58,571 bases of DNA, taken from the NCBI GenBank assembly GCA_964543485.1, contig CAZIYI010000003.1, forward strand, positions 1 through 58,571. Reading direction: 5' to 3'. Under the pieces are notes generated by a model. It searched no databases. It was not told the origin of the DNA and saw nothing but the letters and a program-made list of their open reading frames with translations. The first letter of the stretch is position 1, and every line of letters starts with the position of its first letter. This document shows, in pieces, positions 42,753 to 51,447 of this stretch. The translations under genes were made by a program, and so were the position numbers. The stretch comes from UBA2259 sp964543485. GTDB lineage: Bacteria; Patescibacteriota; Dojkabacteria; SC72.

Positions 42753-43277
42753 TTAAAGCTGTGGAGGAGTAACTCCATTTTGATTGATATATTTACTTAC
42801 TTTCTCCCCCTCTATCTCTGATGAAAGTATTGAGAAAAGGTATGTCCCTACTCTCTCATATTGATGAAGTACTATATTGAAAAACCCATTGTTTTTAATC
42901 TCTAATACTGAACTTTCATTGTTAAAAGGTAAACCATCTAATACCATAGCAGAGATATGTATACTCATTCCACATCTAGCATAAGTACTGGTACCATCAA
43001 TTAAAGTAAGTATATCTTTATCTGTTTTTAATACCTCTTTTGTTGATCCTAGTACAAAATCATTTGGTTTTAATACATAAGCGTTCTCTGAAAGAGGATA
43101 CTTAATATATTCAATTTCTTTGGGATTATTACTATCAACTATTTGATACGGTTTAGGGATTAGTAGCTGGTTTCCTAGATGTAAACTTATACCGTTTGGT
43201 TCTAACTTATACTCACCGTTAATTACAATTTTTCCTTTATCAATATATTCTTTAATTGTAGAGTTAGAAAGAAACAT
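42753..43277 (-). CDS. dcd: dCTP deaminase/dUTPase-family protein
   Basis: 174 residues with the trimeric dUTPase fold of Dcd: opening FLSNSTIKEYIDKGKIVI and EPNGISLHLGNQLLI, the catalytic region DGTSTYARCGMSIHISA (where Dcd has GRSSLARLG), and the Glu in SVLEIKNNGFFNIVLH. The Ser-Ser-Leu-Ala-Arg motif is changed to Ser-Thr-Tyr-Ala-Arg but keeps Ser and Arg. It should supply dUMP/dUTP from dCTP, though a bifunctional or other dNTP role is possible. Confidence 0.82.
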   Translation of the reverse strand: MFLSNSTIKEYIDKGKIVINGEYKLEPNGISLHLGNQLLIPKPYQIVDSNNPKEIEYIKYPLSENAYVLKPNDFVLGSTKEVLKTDKDILTLIDGTSTYARCGMSIHISAMVLDGLPFNNESSVLEIKNNGFFNIVLHQYERVGTYLFSILSSEIEGEKVSKYINQNGVTPPQL

Positions 43278-43403
43278 TTTTAGAGAGTTTTATATATACT
43301 ATTTATATATTACAGTATTTTTTAATATACACAAAGATATCCTAAATTATTTTCATACAATCTTTTTACTGATATACTTTGTCGATTTATACTAGAAAAA
43401 AGA

Positions 43404-44375
43404 ATGAAAAATTTTAAAAAATATATATCTCCTTTAATTACAATATTTGTACTTATGCTTTTTGGTTTCTATTTATACCAAAACCCTGAAATAATAGAGC
43501 TTGTTTTGTCTACTAACTGGACATATATCGTATTGATAATGGGAGTATATTTATTAGTATTCCTGTTTGAGGGTCTTTTTATAAAAATATCTCTGGATAT
43601 ATTCCAAAAAAGTATTAAAGTTGGTGAAAGTTTTTTTCTTGCTACTGTATCCAGAATAGGAAACTATTTACTCCCTATGAGAGCAGGAGCTGTATTTAGG
43701 GCAACATATTTAAAAAAGAAACATGACTTCCCCTACTCTAACTTTCTCTCAACTTTTTACGGTTACTATGTAATATTTTTTTTAACTAATTCAGTTATAT
43801 CTGTAGGAATACTACTAATCAAATATTTTAATAATAATGAATTATATTTAACTCTGATGACATTTTTCTCTTTAATATTGGTTGGAATGTTAGCTCTTAT
43901 TTTTATTAGATTACCTATTGATAGATTTATTAAAAAGACAGATGGAATAATAGGGAAAATGTTAACTTACTTAAATAAATTTATAAAAGGTTGGGATTTA
44001 ATTGTTAAAGATAGTAAAGACTTTCTGATGCTACTTCTAATATCTTTTGGAAATATATTCCTTAATGTAATAATTGTATATATAGAATTTATTGCTATTG
44101 ATAAAGTCCCTAAGATTTTAGATGTCATATTTTATACTGCTATATCTGGAGTTTCCTTACTTGTAAGTATTACTCCGGGTTCACTTGGTATTAGAGAGGG
44201 TATTTTTTTGCTTACTTCGAAATCTTTGGGATTAGAAGAGCATGAAATTATGCGTTTGGCCTTTCTAGATAGAGGGGTAATGTTTATTTTGCTTCTTATT
44301 TGTTTGTTAGTTATTATGATTTTTTATAAAAAATTAACATTAAAACAGATATTCTTTGGTAAAGACAATAAATAA
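43404..44375 (+). CDS. UPF0104/flippase-like integral membrane protein (LPG synthase membrane region)
   Basis: 323 residues, about eight helices. AGAVFRATYLKKKHDFPYS and SITPGSLGIREGIFLLTSKSLGL are the hallmark motifs of the lysylphosphatidylglycerol synthase transmembrane family (UPF0104, related to AglD). These proteins are thought to flip or present lipid-linked substrates. The following GT-C gene overlaps it by 20 bp, so the two may act together on a lipid-linked sugar. A TATACT box at 43388-43393 lies 10 nt before the ATG. Confidence 0.85.
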   Translation: MKNFKKYISPLITIFVLMLFGFYLYQNPEIIELVLSTNWTYIVLIMGVYLLVFLFEGLFIKISLDIFQKSIKVGESFFLATVSRIGNYLLPMRAGAVFRATYLKKKHDFPYSNFLSTFYGYYVIFFLTNSVISVGILLIKYFNNNELYLTLMTFFSLILVGMLALIFIRLPIDRFIKKTDGIIGKMLTYLNKFIKGWDLIVKDSKDFLMLLLISFGNIFLNVIIVYIEFIAIDKVPKILDVIFYTAISGVSLLVSITPGSLGIREGIFLLTSKSLGLEEHEIMRLAFLDRGVMFILLLICLLVIMIFYKKLTLKQIFFGKDNK

Positions 44376-45699
44376 ATACAATATTTTGTTGTTACTCTTG
44401 TTGCTAATATTTACCATATTGATAACCTTTCTGGCTATTAAATTAAAAATGGGGTTATCTCCTGATTCGTCATACCACTTAGATGTCTCAAAAGCGTATT
44501 CTACAACTTTAGAAATTCCAGATAACACAGTAGATACTTATAGATATAGAGATATAACTAGAATTGCTTATCTATATTATTGGATAAATGGAAGAATTTT
44601 AAATATAAATAACGGTTTAATTAACGATATTATACTCTTGAGATTAGTTAATGTTTTTTACTCTGTACTAACAGTTTGTGGTGTATTTCTTTTAAGTAAA
44701 GAGATTATCAAAAAGAAATTTGGAAGATTACTACCTCTATTCTTCTTAACTAATACCTTAATGTTTGTATTTTTAAGCTCAAGTATAAATTACGATAACT
44801 TAGCCAATTTATTCTCTGTTCTAAGTATTTTGTTCTTTGTTAAATTTATTAAAAGTAAACTAGATTTTAAATTTTTACTTTTAATGTTACTTACCCTATG
44901 TCTGGGTTGTCTGACTAAATATACTATTCTCCCCCTTGCTTTCATATTAGTAATCCTTTCTATTATAGATATATATTCAAAAAGAGATATATTTGAAAAC
45001 GTTCAATTTAAAAAACACTTACTTCTAATTCTCCCCATCCTTTTCTTTGGATTTCTTAATATACAGCTTTACGGAGTTAATTTAATAAAATATGGAGAGA
45101 TCGAACCAAATTGTGAACAGATATTAACACATGAGCAGTGTTTAACAAATGGTGTGTATTACAGAGATAATGTTACTTTTAATGAAAGAGAGATTGAAGG
45201 TATTGGGGATACAGTTGGCTTGATTCTTTCCTCAGAGAGATTAGATCCAATTCGATACTTTTTTAAATGGCTACCTAATCTCACCTCAAAGATATTTGGA
45301 ATAATGGCAGATAAGAGCTTGTATATGCCAACTATTTTTAATTATTTATATATATCTGCTTTATCTATTGGATTTGGCTTTGGTATTATCAAATGGAAGA
45401 ATTGGAAAAAAGTTGATAAGTATCTTCTGACTATATTCTTATTTTATATTTCAATACTCTTTTTCTTTCAAAATTACAGTATGTATTTAAGATTTAACCA
45501 TTACTATTTAGCACTACAAGGAAGATATATTTTTCCTGTCATATCGATTATGTATATTCTTTTTTCTAAATCTTTTCTATTTATTAAAAAAGATTGGATC
45601 AGATATCTGATACTTATCCCAATCATCATTCTATTCATCTACGGTTGTATACCATTCTTTTTTAGTAATGTACCAAGTTGGTGGCTCACAAATATCTAA
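44356..45699 (+). CDS. GT-C-type polytopic membrane glycosyltransferase-like protein
   Basis: 447 residues with about ten helices. The first external loop holds the acidic motif SPDSSYHLDVSKAY, at the place where GT-C glycosyltransferases (ArnT/PMT type) have their catalytic acid. The general look matches DUF2142-like or PMT-like membrane proteins using polyprenyl-phosphate sugars. The only start that keeps the first helix is a TTG at 44356 inside the end of the upstream gene, implying translational coupling. Confidence 0.75.
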   Translation: MVKTINKYNILLLLLLLIFTILITFLAIKLKMGLSPDSSYHLDVSKAYSTTLEIPDNTVDTYRYRDITRIAYLYYWINGRILNINNGLINDIILLRLVNVFYSVLTVCGVFLLSKEIIKKKFGRLLPLFFLTNTLMFVFLSSSINYDNLANLFSVLSILFFVKFIKSKLDFKFLLLMLLTLCLGCLTKYTILPLAFILVILSIIDIYSKRDIFENVQFKKHLLLILPILFFGFLNIQLYGVNLIKYGEIEPNCEQILTHEQCLTNGVYYRDNVTFNEREIEGIGDTVGLILSSERLDPIRYFFKWLPNLTSKIFGIMADKSLYMPTIFNYLYISALSIGFGFGIIKWKNWKKVDKYLLTIFLFYISILFFFQNYSMYLRFNHYYLALQGRYIFPVISIMYILFSKSFLFIKKDWIRYLILIPIIILFIYGCIPFFFSNVPSWWLTNI

Positions 45700-45716
45700 T
45701 TTGAAATATCCAAGTA

Positions 45717-46892
45717 ATGAGATACATAGGAACAAGTGTTAGAGGAATTAGAACTCCAATTATTAAAGAGGGTGATAATTTGGAAGATATTGTAATAGAG
45801 TCGATTTTTAGAGCTGGTAAAGAACATACTTTTGAATTAAATGAGAAAGATGTAATAGGTATTACCGAAGCAGTAGTTGCAATTACTCAAAGCAACTATA
45901 TCTCTAAACAACAATTAACAAAAGAGTTTAAAAAGATATTCCCAGATAAGGTGGGTGTTGTGTTTCCAATACTTAGTAGGAATAGATTCTCTTTGATATT
46001 AGAATCTCTTGCAGCTGCATGTAATGAAGTCCATATTCTTTTTAGTTATCCCTCTGATGAGGTTGGAAACCATTTAATGGATGTAGATAGGATGTATGAA
46101 TTAGGAATAAATCCTTACACAGATTCTTTTGGTGAGGATAAATATCGAAAACTTTTTAAGGAAGAAGAGATATTACACAAATTTACTAATATTGATTACG
46201 CTAGATATTACAAAAGTTTAGGAAAGAACAATGTGTTTATACATTTCTCTAATGATCCAAAGTATATTCTTAATTTTACTAAGGATGTTTTAATTGCGGA
46301 TATTCACACAAGATTTAGAACTAAAAAGATTGTAGAAAATGCAGGAGGAAATACTGTTTTAAGTTTATCTGATATCTGTTCTAAACCATCCAAAACACAT
46401 GGATTTAATACTGATTACGGATTGTTAGGTTCGAATAAAGTTGGAGAGGAGAAACTAAAACTATTTCCCAAAGAGTGTGATAAGTTAGTCAATTCAATTC
46501 AAAAAAGAATAAAAAAAGAAACAGGTAAACTTGTAGAAGTAATGGTATATGGAGATGGAGCTTTCAAAGACCCTGTAGGGAAAATATGGGAATTAGCAGA
46601 CCCTGTTGTTTCTCCTGGCTTTACCAATGGTTTAAATGGAATGCCAAATGAGGTTAAACTAAAATATATATCTGAAAACTGGGATAAAAAAGGTAGTTTA
46701 GATAACTATGTAAAAGATATTATCAATGAAAAGAAGGAGTCTGATTTTAAAACCGAAAAATCTTTAGGTACTACACCAAGACAATTAACTGATCTTTTGG
46801 GTAGTTTATGTGATTTAACTAGTGGAAGTGGTGATAAAGGTACCCCTGTGATTTTAATACAGGGATATTTCGATGATTATACAAAGGAGTAG
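45717..46892 (+). CDS. CofE-like (F420-0:gamma-glutamyl ligase family) protein
   Basis: 391 residues. The N-terminal part VRGIRTPIIKEGDNLEDIVIE, DVIGITEAVVAITQSNYIS and the later GDGAFKDPVGKIWELADPVV match the CofE fold, whose founder adds glutamate to coenzyme F420-0 with GTP. It is longer than CofE (about 250) by an insert and a C-terminal part with TTPRQLTDLLGSL. No other F420 gene is present here and F420 is not expected in such reduced genomes, so another carboxylate-amine ligation is likely (inference). Confidence 0.78.
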   Translation: MRYIGTSVRGIRTPIIKEGDNLEDIVIESIFRAGKEHTFELNEKDVIGITEAVVAITQSNYISKQQLTKEFKKIFPDKVGVVFPILSRNRFSLILESLAAACNEVHILFSYPSDEVGNHLMDVDRMYELGINPYTDSFGEDKYRKLFKEEEILHKFTNIDYARYYKSLGKNNVFIHFSNDPKYILNFTKDVLIADIHTRFRTKKIVENAGGNTVLSLSDICSKPSKTHGFNTDYGLLGSNKVGEEKLKLFPKECDKLVNSIQKRIKKETGKLVEVMVYGDGAFKDPVGKIWELADPVVSPGFTNGLNGMPNEVKLKYISENWDKKGSLDNYVKDIINEKKESDFKTEKSLGTTPRQLTDLLGSLCDLTSGSGDKGTPVILIQGYFDDYTKE

Positions 46893-46903
46893 TTTTAATA
46901 TGT

Positions 46904-46909
46904 TATACT
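46904..46909 (+). promoter_or_regulatory. -10 box before the gene at 46915
   Basis: TATACT with only 5 nt (AAAAA) to the ATG; leaderless arrangement. Confidence 0.45.
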
Positions 46910-46914
46910 AAAAA

Positions 46915-47658
46915 ATGAAAAAGCCCCTTGTAATATTGATTGGTTTATTAGTAATTTCTCTTTTTGTTGTTCTAGGTATTTTCTTAATTAAAGAGAAAGG
47001 TATATTTGATTCACTAAGAAAGAATAAGCCGGAAATTGAGAACTTAGTTTCAATACAACAAGCAGAGCTTTCTTCTTTTGTTTTCGTTATTCAAGATACT
47101 CCAAATAACCATATATTAAATATAAATATAACGCCATTTTTTAGATTAAATATTTCAGAAAAGGAAATCAAAAGTTTTAAAATAACAAACTTTCAGGCAA
47201 CTAACAACAATGATAAAGAAGTTATACTTGTTCATCCTACGAACTTAGCAATTGATACAGTAGGTAGAACATTTTTATTTACAACACAAGAAAGTATTAC
47301 TTTAAAAGATTTAAAAGCATCAGAGAATAGTATTGAGTATTCTGTTGTATCTGAAGTAAAGAAATTTAATGAAGTTAAAAACCAAGGAGATGTCTATCCT
47401 AATTTCGGTGTTATCATTTCAAATATTGGGTCTGTAGATTATGAATCCATTTTGAAAAATGAAGCCGTATTTGATGGAACTAAGTATCTTGAGTACAGTG
47501 AAATACCTTTGAATACTTTAGATACAGATATTCGGTTTGATGTAATTATTGAATTTACGGATGGTAATCTATATACAAAGAGGTTGGTTTCAAAAATTAC
47601 TGGAGAATCATTTAAATCTGAAAGTACTCCTATTTTTCCAATAACTGAACAAGAGTAG
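46915..47658 (+). CDS. Membrane-anchored extracytoplasmic protein, unknown family
   Basis: 247 residues: one N-terminal helix (about 4-26) and an extracellular mostly beta region of about 215 residues with no Cys and no family motif I recognise. The 3' end overlaps the convergent glycoside hydrolase gene by 29 bp, an unusually long antisense overlap. Confidence 0.65.
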   Translation: MKKPLVILIGLLVISLFVVLGIFLIKEKGIFDSLRKNKPEIENLVSIQQAELSSFVFVIQDTPNNHILNINITPFFRLNISEKEIKSFKITNFQATNNNDKEVILVHPTNLAIDTVGRTFLFTTQESITLKDLKASENSIEYSVVSEVKKFNEVKNQGDVYPNFGVIISNIGSVDYESILKNEAVFDGTKYLEYSEIPLNTLDTDIRFDVIIEFTDGNLYTKRLVSKITGESFKSESTPIFPITEQE

Positions 47659-48787
47659 TATAGTTAACTATATTAAATTTTGCTTTCAATCTTAACACTC
47701 TTTTGACTTTTTCATTGACTTCTTCCTCCGTAATTATTTTTTCATTTATCGCCTCTAGAATACAATTGTATACATCCTCTTGAATGGATAGTACCCCACT
47801 GTAAAGCAAAATGTCATTACCTGCAATTAAAGCATCTCTCGCTATTTGGCAGTATTGTCCTACACTCTCTATAGAATCCATCTCCATATCATCAGTAATT
47901 AACACTTTGTCATATTCCAAATCTTGTCTAAGTTTTTCGGTTAAGAGAATATGTGAAGTTGTAGATGGTTTGTTATCAATATTTGGGTAAAGAATATGTC
48001 CTACCATTATTGCCTCGACACTTCCCTGCTCTACTAGATATTTAAAGGGGTAGATATATTCTTCAAATTCATTTTCTTGTATATATACTTTTGGTAATGA
48101 GTAATGTGAGTCGGGTGAAGAGTTGCTGTGACCAGGATAGTGTTTTGCTACAGATATTATCCCTGAATCTGTGTATCCCTTAATTGCATAATCTGACTTC
48201 TGAGAAATTTCTTCAATACTTCCCCGAAATACTCTTTGATACATAAAGGAGTTTGGATTAGTGATATATTCAACAACAGGAGCTAAATTAACATTTATTC
48301 CTAAATCTTTTAATATGAGTGCCCTTTCCTTAGCAATATCGTATGCTTCTTGGGGGGTATTCATATTTTTTTGAGATATTGTTAAAACATTACTTCCTTT
48401 TAATCTAGCAACTATCCCACCCTCTTGATCAATTGAAATTAGTAGAGGGATATTAGAAATCGATTGAAGATTGGCATTTAACTCTTTGAGTTGTTCAAAG
48501 GACGATATGTTTCTACCTAGTAATAGGATTCCACCAATGTGTTTGTTTTCAATTAAATTTGAAATATTCTCATCGATATTTATACTTGAGAAACCGAACA
48601 TAAAGAGTTGACCTACTTTCTCTTCCATACTCATTTCTGCAAGAATCTCTTCTTCAATGGGAGGTCGTTGTACTATTCTTAAGTTTCCTTCAATACTATT
48701 TGTAGGTAAGAGGTTTTCGAGTATAGCTAAACAAAGTAGTACAGAGGTAAGCAATAAAACAAAAACTACTCTTAATATTACTTTCAT
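47630..48787 (-). CDS. Glycoside hydrolase family 3, beta-N-acetylhexosaminidase-like (NagZ type)
   Basis: 385 residues. N-terminal helix (about 5-25) makes it membrane-anchored or secreted. The GH3 core shows KVGQLFMFGFSS, LISIDQEGGIVARLKG, VAKHYPGHSNSSPDSHYSLP (the NagZ His-Asp acid/base loop) and the nucleophile Asp in LITDDMEMDSI. It should cleave N-acetylglucosamine from muropeptides or chitin-like sugars outside the cell. The C-terminus is short, with no second GH3 domain, as in NagZ. Confidence 0.92.
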   Translation of the reverse strand: MKVILRVVFVLLLTSVLLCLAILENLLPTNSIEGNLRIVQRPPIEEEILAEMSMEEKVGQLFMFGFSSINIDENISNLIENKHIGGILLLGRNISSFEQLKELNANLQSISNIPLLISIDQEGGIVARLKGSNVLTISQKNMNTPQEAYDIAKERALILKDLGINVNLAPVVEYITNPNSFMYQRVFRGSIEEISQKSDYAIKGYTDSGIISVAKHYPGHSNSSPDSHYSLPKVYIQENEFEEYIYPFKYLVEQGSVEAIMVGHILYPNIDNKPSTTSHILLTEKLRQDLEYDKVLITDDMEMDSIESVGQYCQIARDALIAGNDILLYSGVLSIQEDVYNCILEAINEKIITEEEVNEKVKRVLRLKAKFNIVNYTTLVQLLEK

Positions 48788-48799
48788 ATATTTATACTA

Positions 48800-49429
48800 T
48801 CATTTTACTTTCTTTTTTAAAAAGAGATAGCTTAAGAAGGCAAAGGGAATCATACTTAAAAATATTTTCATTACTGTTAGTAGTATCGGTTCTCCATTTT
48901 TCATTATTAACATCATTACAATACTCCACGGTATCATACTGATTACTGTGGATATGTAATATTTAAAAAAAGAGATATTTGTTAAACCAAATGCATATGA
49001 AGCGAAATCGTTAATGTAAAAAGTAGAAAATCTTAATAGAAAGAATCTTTTTGTATCTATTCTTTTAGCTATCTCCTCTATTTTAACAATTCCCTGTTCT
49101 CCTATAAATCTCTTTAGTACTCTCTTTCCATAATTTCTTGATAGATAGAAGTTGGTAATAGATGATATTAGCCATGTTAATATTGAATAGAATATTGCAT
49201 TTTTACCAAAAAGTATAAACCCAGTTACAAACAGTGCAGATGTACTTAATGGTGCAAATATCTGTCCAACTATCTGTATTAAAACATAAAATATTGGTGC
49301 TAAGGGTCCGGCTTTATAAATAAAAGTAGATATGTCTTCAGAAGAGAATCTGTTTGAGATGTAAAGTAATAGTGCAATCAATAGTAATGAAATAAGAAAA
49401 AAAACAATACGTTTAAAGGTAATCTTCAT
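48800..49429 (-). CDS. VTT-domain (TVP38/TMEM64, DedA-like) membrane protein
   Basis: 209 residues with about five helices. The VTT motif region reads PLSTSALFVTGFILFGKNAIFYSILTW with the following SRNYGKRVLKRFIGEQG, the basic loop typical of the family, and FAFGLTNISFFKYYIST-type helix ends. Members are thought to be lipid scramblases or undecaprenyl-phosphate flippases. It has its own TATAAT (49435-49440) 5 nt before the ATG, downstream of the ncRNA terminator. Confidence 0.88.
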   Translation of the reverse strand: MKITFKRIVFFLISLLLIALLLYISNRFSSEDISTFIYKAGPLAPIFYVLIQIVGQIFAPLSTSALFVTGFILFGKNAIFYSILTWLISSITNFYLSRNYGKRVLKRFIGEQGIVKIEEIAKRIDTKRFFLLRFSTFYINDFASYAFGLTNISFFKYYISTVISMIPWSIVMMLIMKNGEPILLTVMKIFLSMIPFAFLSYLFLKKKVK

Positions 49430-49434
49430 TACAC

Positions 49435-49440
49435 ATTATA
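49435..49440 (-). promoter_or_regulatory. -10 box of the VTT gene, leaderless
   Basis: TATAAT on the minus strand, 5 nt before the ATG at 49429. It shows that the VTT gene is transcribed separately from the ncRNA that terminates just upstream. Confidence 0.6.
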
Positions 49441-49461
49441 CAGCAAAAGAAAAAAAATAAA

Positions 49462-49707
49462 GAAAAAAAAGGATGGAGTACCGACATACAACCATCCAAA
49501 CACCAGGAAAGTATGCATTACGACATACTGGGTTTGGCCAAGAAACGCAAGTAAGGAAATAATAAAACTTCAATACTTGTTAATGTTCCAAGGTGTCAAT
49601 GTTCGAATCATCAACATATCCCTTAAATCCTCAGAAACATCTAAAATAGAAAAATCGGTTCTAAATTAGAGTTCGCTAGCAACCTGTTAGGATTTAAAAG
49701 TCCTAGT
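49462..49707 (-). ncRNA. Putative structured non-coding RNA, about 245 nt, family unknown
   Basis: A complete RNA-gene layout on the minus strand with no convincing open frame: promoter (49714-49742), a folded body and a strong terminator. Predicted pairings: a perfect 9-bp long-range helix 49689-49697 with 49623-49631, enclosing GGTT/AACC (49681-49684, 49657-49660); an 8-bp hairpin at about 49594-49616 with loop AUUCGAA; CAAGUA/UACUUG near 49575 and 49550; a long hairpin at 49496-49537; and the terminator 49471-49497. The octamer GUAUGUCG occurs in the loops of the last two hairpins. I checked by eye for tmRNA, RNase P, SRP, 6S and T-box motifs and saw none. Confidence 0.7.
49463..49497 (-). 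terminator. Rho-independent terminator of the ncRNA
   Basis: On the minus strand GGATGG and CCATCC form a stem (with an inner GTAT/GTAC pairing) followed by eight T. The best terminator in the window by T-tract. Confidence 0.85.
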
Positions 49708-49713
49708 GTTTAT

Positions 49714-49742
49714 ATGCTAAATAGTACCACAACAAATGTCAA
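49714..49742 (-). promoter_or_regulatory. Promoter of the ncRNA
   Basis: On the minus strand a perfect TTGACA (49737-49742) and TAGCAT (49714-49719) with a 17-bp spacer. A full -35 element contrasts with the -10-only promoters of most protein genes here and suggests strong transcription. Confidence 0.65.
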
Positions 49743-49857
49743 TAAAAAATGTTGGGTATAATGTTATAGGTTTGTAAGTTGGTATGTAGTATCTTTATAA
49801 ATAGGAATAAAATATACTTATGTTTAATACTATAACACCAGTGGTTCGACAGTCCTT
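49743..49857. other. Spacer between surface-protein gene and ncRNA promoter
   Basis: AT-rich sequence without a gene or a convincing terminator. Confidence 0.5.
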
Positions 49858-51114
49858 TTATACTGGATTTGTTTTATTTATATCAGAATTGTTATTTTTT
49901 GTATTAACATTACCCTCTTTTTTCTTCTTTTTTAAATATATGAAGATAATTGCAATGATAAGAATTAATACAGCACCAATAATATAAATAATTTTTGCAA
50001 TCATATTCGAATCATCATTGTTACTAGTTACTACAGTTCCTTCTTGTTCTAGAATATTTAATTTGAATAGTTCTGATTTATTACTTACTTTCCCATCTTC
50101 GTTTTGTGCCAGTGCTGAAACTGATAGAGTGTTACCTTCTAGATCAGTTGCACTTACTATGATATACCAGTTACCATTTTCATCGGCTTTCGCAGTATAT
50201 GTTTTGTTCCCTATTGTTATGAAAACATTATCTTGTTCACCTGCTACACCAACAATTTTTATAACACTATCTTTATTAGCACTTACTTCATCTTCTTTTG
50301 GTTCTACAACAAAGTTGTCAATTATTATAAATTCTAATGATGGGACTACAATATTATCATCTATATCAGTTTCGTTAATCTCTATTTTACTAATTGGTTT
50401 GTCAGGAATAACAGTTTCTTCTGATATATCTTTTGTACTTTCTTCAGAAGTATTATCAACTTGCTCTTGTGTATTTACAACGGGAGTATTATCTATAGGG
50501 GTGGTTTCTTCCGTATTATCTACTGGAGTAGTATCTTCTTCCGTATTATCTATAGGAATTTCCTCTTCCTCAGGATTCTCTCTTAACATAGATATGTCAT
50601 AACCATATACCTTAAATACATGGTCGCCACTTACTGGTGTAAGCCCACTTCTTCTTTGTCCATATGGATAAACGTCGGTGCTAGAGTAATACCAAGCGGT
50701 CGCATTCTCCGAATAGTAGGCAGTCCCTATCCACATCGAATATGTATCTTCTTTATCGAGATAGACACTCAAACCTTCTGTTGATAAATCAAATATTTCC
50801 CACCCATCCCCTGTACCCATACGATTTTCTAAAGTTACAATTGGCCATCCTGTTGATTCATTTTTAAGTTGTAATGTAACTTTATCTCCTTGGTGTCTAT
50901 TTTTTAAATATACTTCAATTTCTGTTATTACATTTTTTGTCACTTTAAAGGTTTGATTTCTGTAATATTCTTTATATACAACGATAGCAGCCCCACCCTC
51001 TGTTTGACTTTGATCTAATAATCTTTCATCTCCTGCAAGAACTTGTGTTGATAATTTAAATAGAAAAAGAATTAAGACAAGGGAGAGTGTAAAAATAGGA
51101 AGTAATTTTTTCAT
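49858..51114 (-). CDS. Secreted, C-terminally anchored surface protein (paralogue A)
   Basis: 418 residues: signal peptide (to about residue 28), a beta-sandwich-like domain of about 140 residues (LLDQSQTEGG ... DHVFKVYGYD) with NQTFKVTKNVITEIEVYL and WEIFDL, an acidic Thr/Glu/Pro-rich linker with repeated PxDNTEE units (about 185-235), an Ig/Big-like domain (KIVGVAGEQDNVFITIGNKT), a transmembrane helix (about 372-392) and a Lys/Asn-rich tail. It shares the whole architecture and sequence with the divergent gene at 51448. The first domain could bind carbohydrate or protein; function unknown. Confidence 0.78.
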   Translation of the reverse strand: MKKLLPIFTLSLVLILFLFKLSTQVLAGDERLLDQSQTEGGAAIVVYKEYYRNQTFKVTKNVITEIEVYLKNRHQGDKVTLQLKNESTGWPIVTLENRMGTGDGWEIFDLSTEGLSVYLDKEDTYSMWIGTAYYSENATAWYYSSTDVYPYGQRRSGLTPVSGDHVFKVYGYDISMLRENPEEEEIPIDNTEEDTTPVDNTEETTPIDNTPVVNTQEQVDNTSEESTKDISEETVIPDKPISKIEINETDIDDNIVVPSLEFIIIDNFVVEPKEDEVSANKDSVIKIVGVAGEQDNVFITIGNKTYTAKADENGNWYIIVSATDLEGNTLSVSALAQNEDGKVSNKSELFKLNILEQEGTVVTSNNDDSNMIAKIIYIIGAVLILIIAIIFIYLKKKKKEGNVNTKNNNSDINKTNPV

Positions 51115-51447
51115 TTATTTTTATTTATAAAGAAATTTATATTAGTACTTAAATATTTATACATATTGATATAAAAGTCAACCTTAAGGGAAGGATAATA
51201 CTATAACCTTTGCTAAAAAGATTCCTATTGAATTTCTATTATTTGATCTTTATATAATCATCTAAGTTTTTTTATTGTAAAAAAACAGTTAATGTTCAAT
51301 TTGTAATTTCAATATCTTGGTTTGATACATCAATTAACAAGATACTGTTTAACAGCATAGCTCTTTTTATCTTGAGTAATGTTTGACATACTTAGATAAA
51401 TAGGACAATATAGAAATAGTAATATTATTCAAATATTTATTGTCCAT
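51115..51447. other. Divergent intergenic region between two surface-protein paralogues
   Basis: 333 bp without an open frame of note. It holds a TATAAA box close to the minus-strand start, a TTGACA at about 51383 and, at 51403-51445, a perfect 8-bp inverted repeat GGACAATA/TATTGTCC that ends 2 nt before the plus-strand ATG. The rest is AT-rich. Confidence 0.6.
51403..51445 (+). promoter_or_regulatory. Hairpin in front of paralogue B start codon
   Basis: GGACAATA (51403-51410) and TATTGTCC (51438-51445) are perfectly complementary and enclose 27 nt; the ATG follows 2 nt later. In RNA this would put the start codon at the foot of a stem, which could control translation; in DNA it could be a spaced operator. 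Confidence 0.45.

Noticed and set aside
49462..49707. tmRNA, RNase P RNA, SRP RNA, 6S RNA or T-box leader for the ncRNA
   Set aside because: No tRNA-like ends or tag frame, no GAGGAAAGUCC core, no GGAAG SRP hairpin, the 5' and 3' ends do not pair as in 6S, and no AGGGUGG T-box sequence. Checked by eye only.
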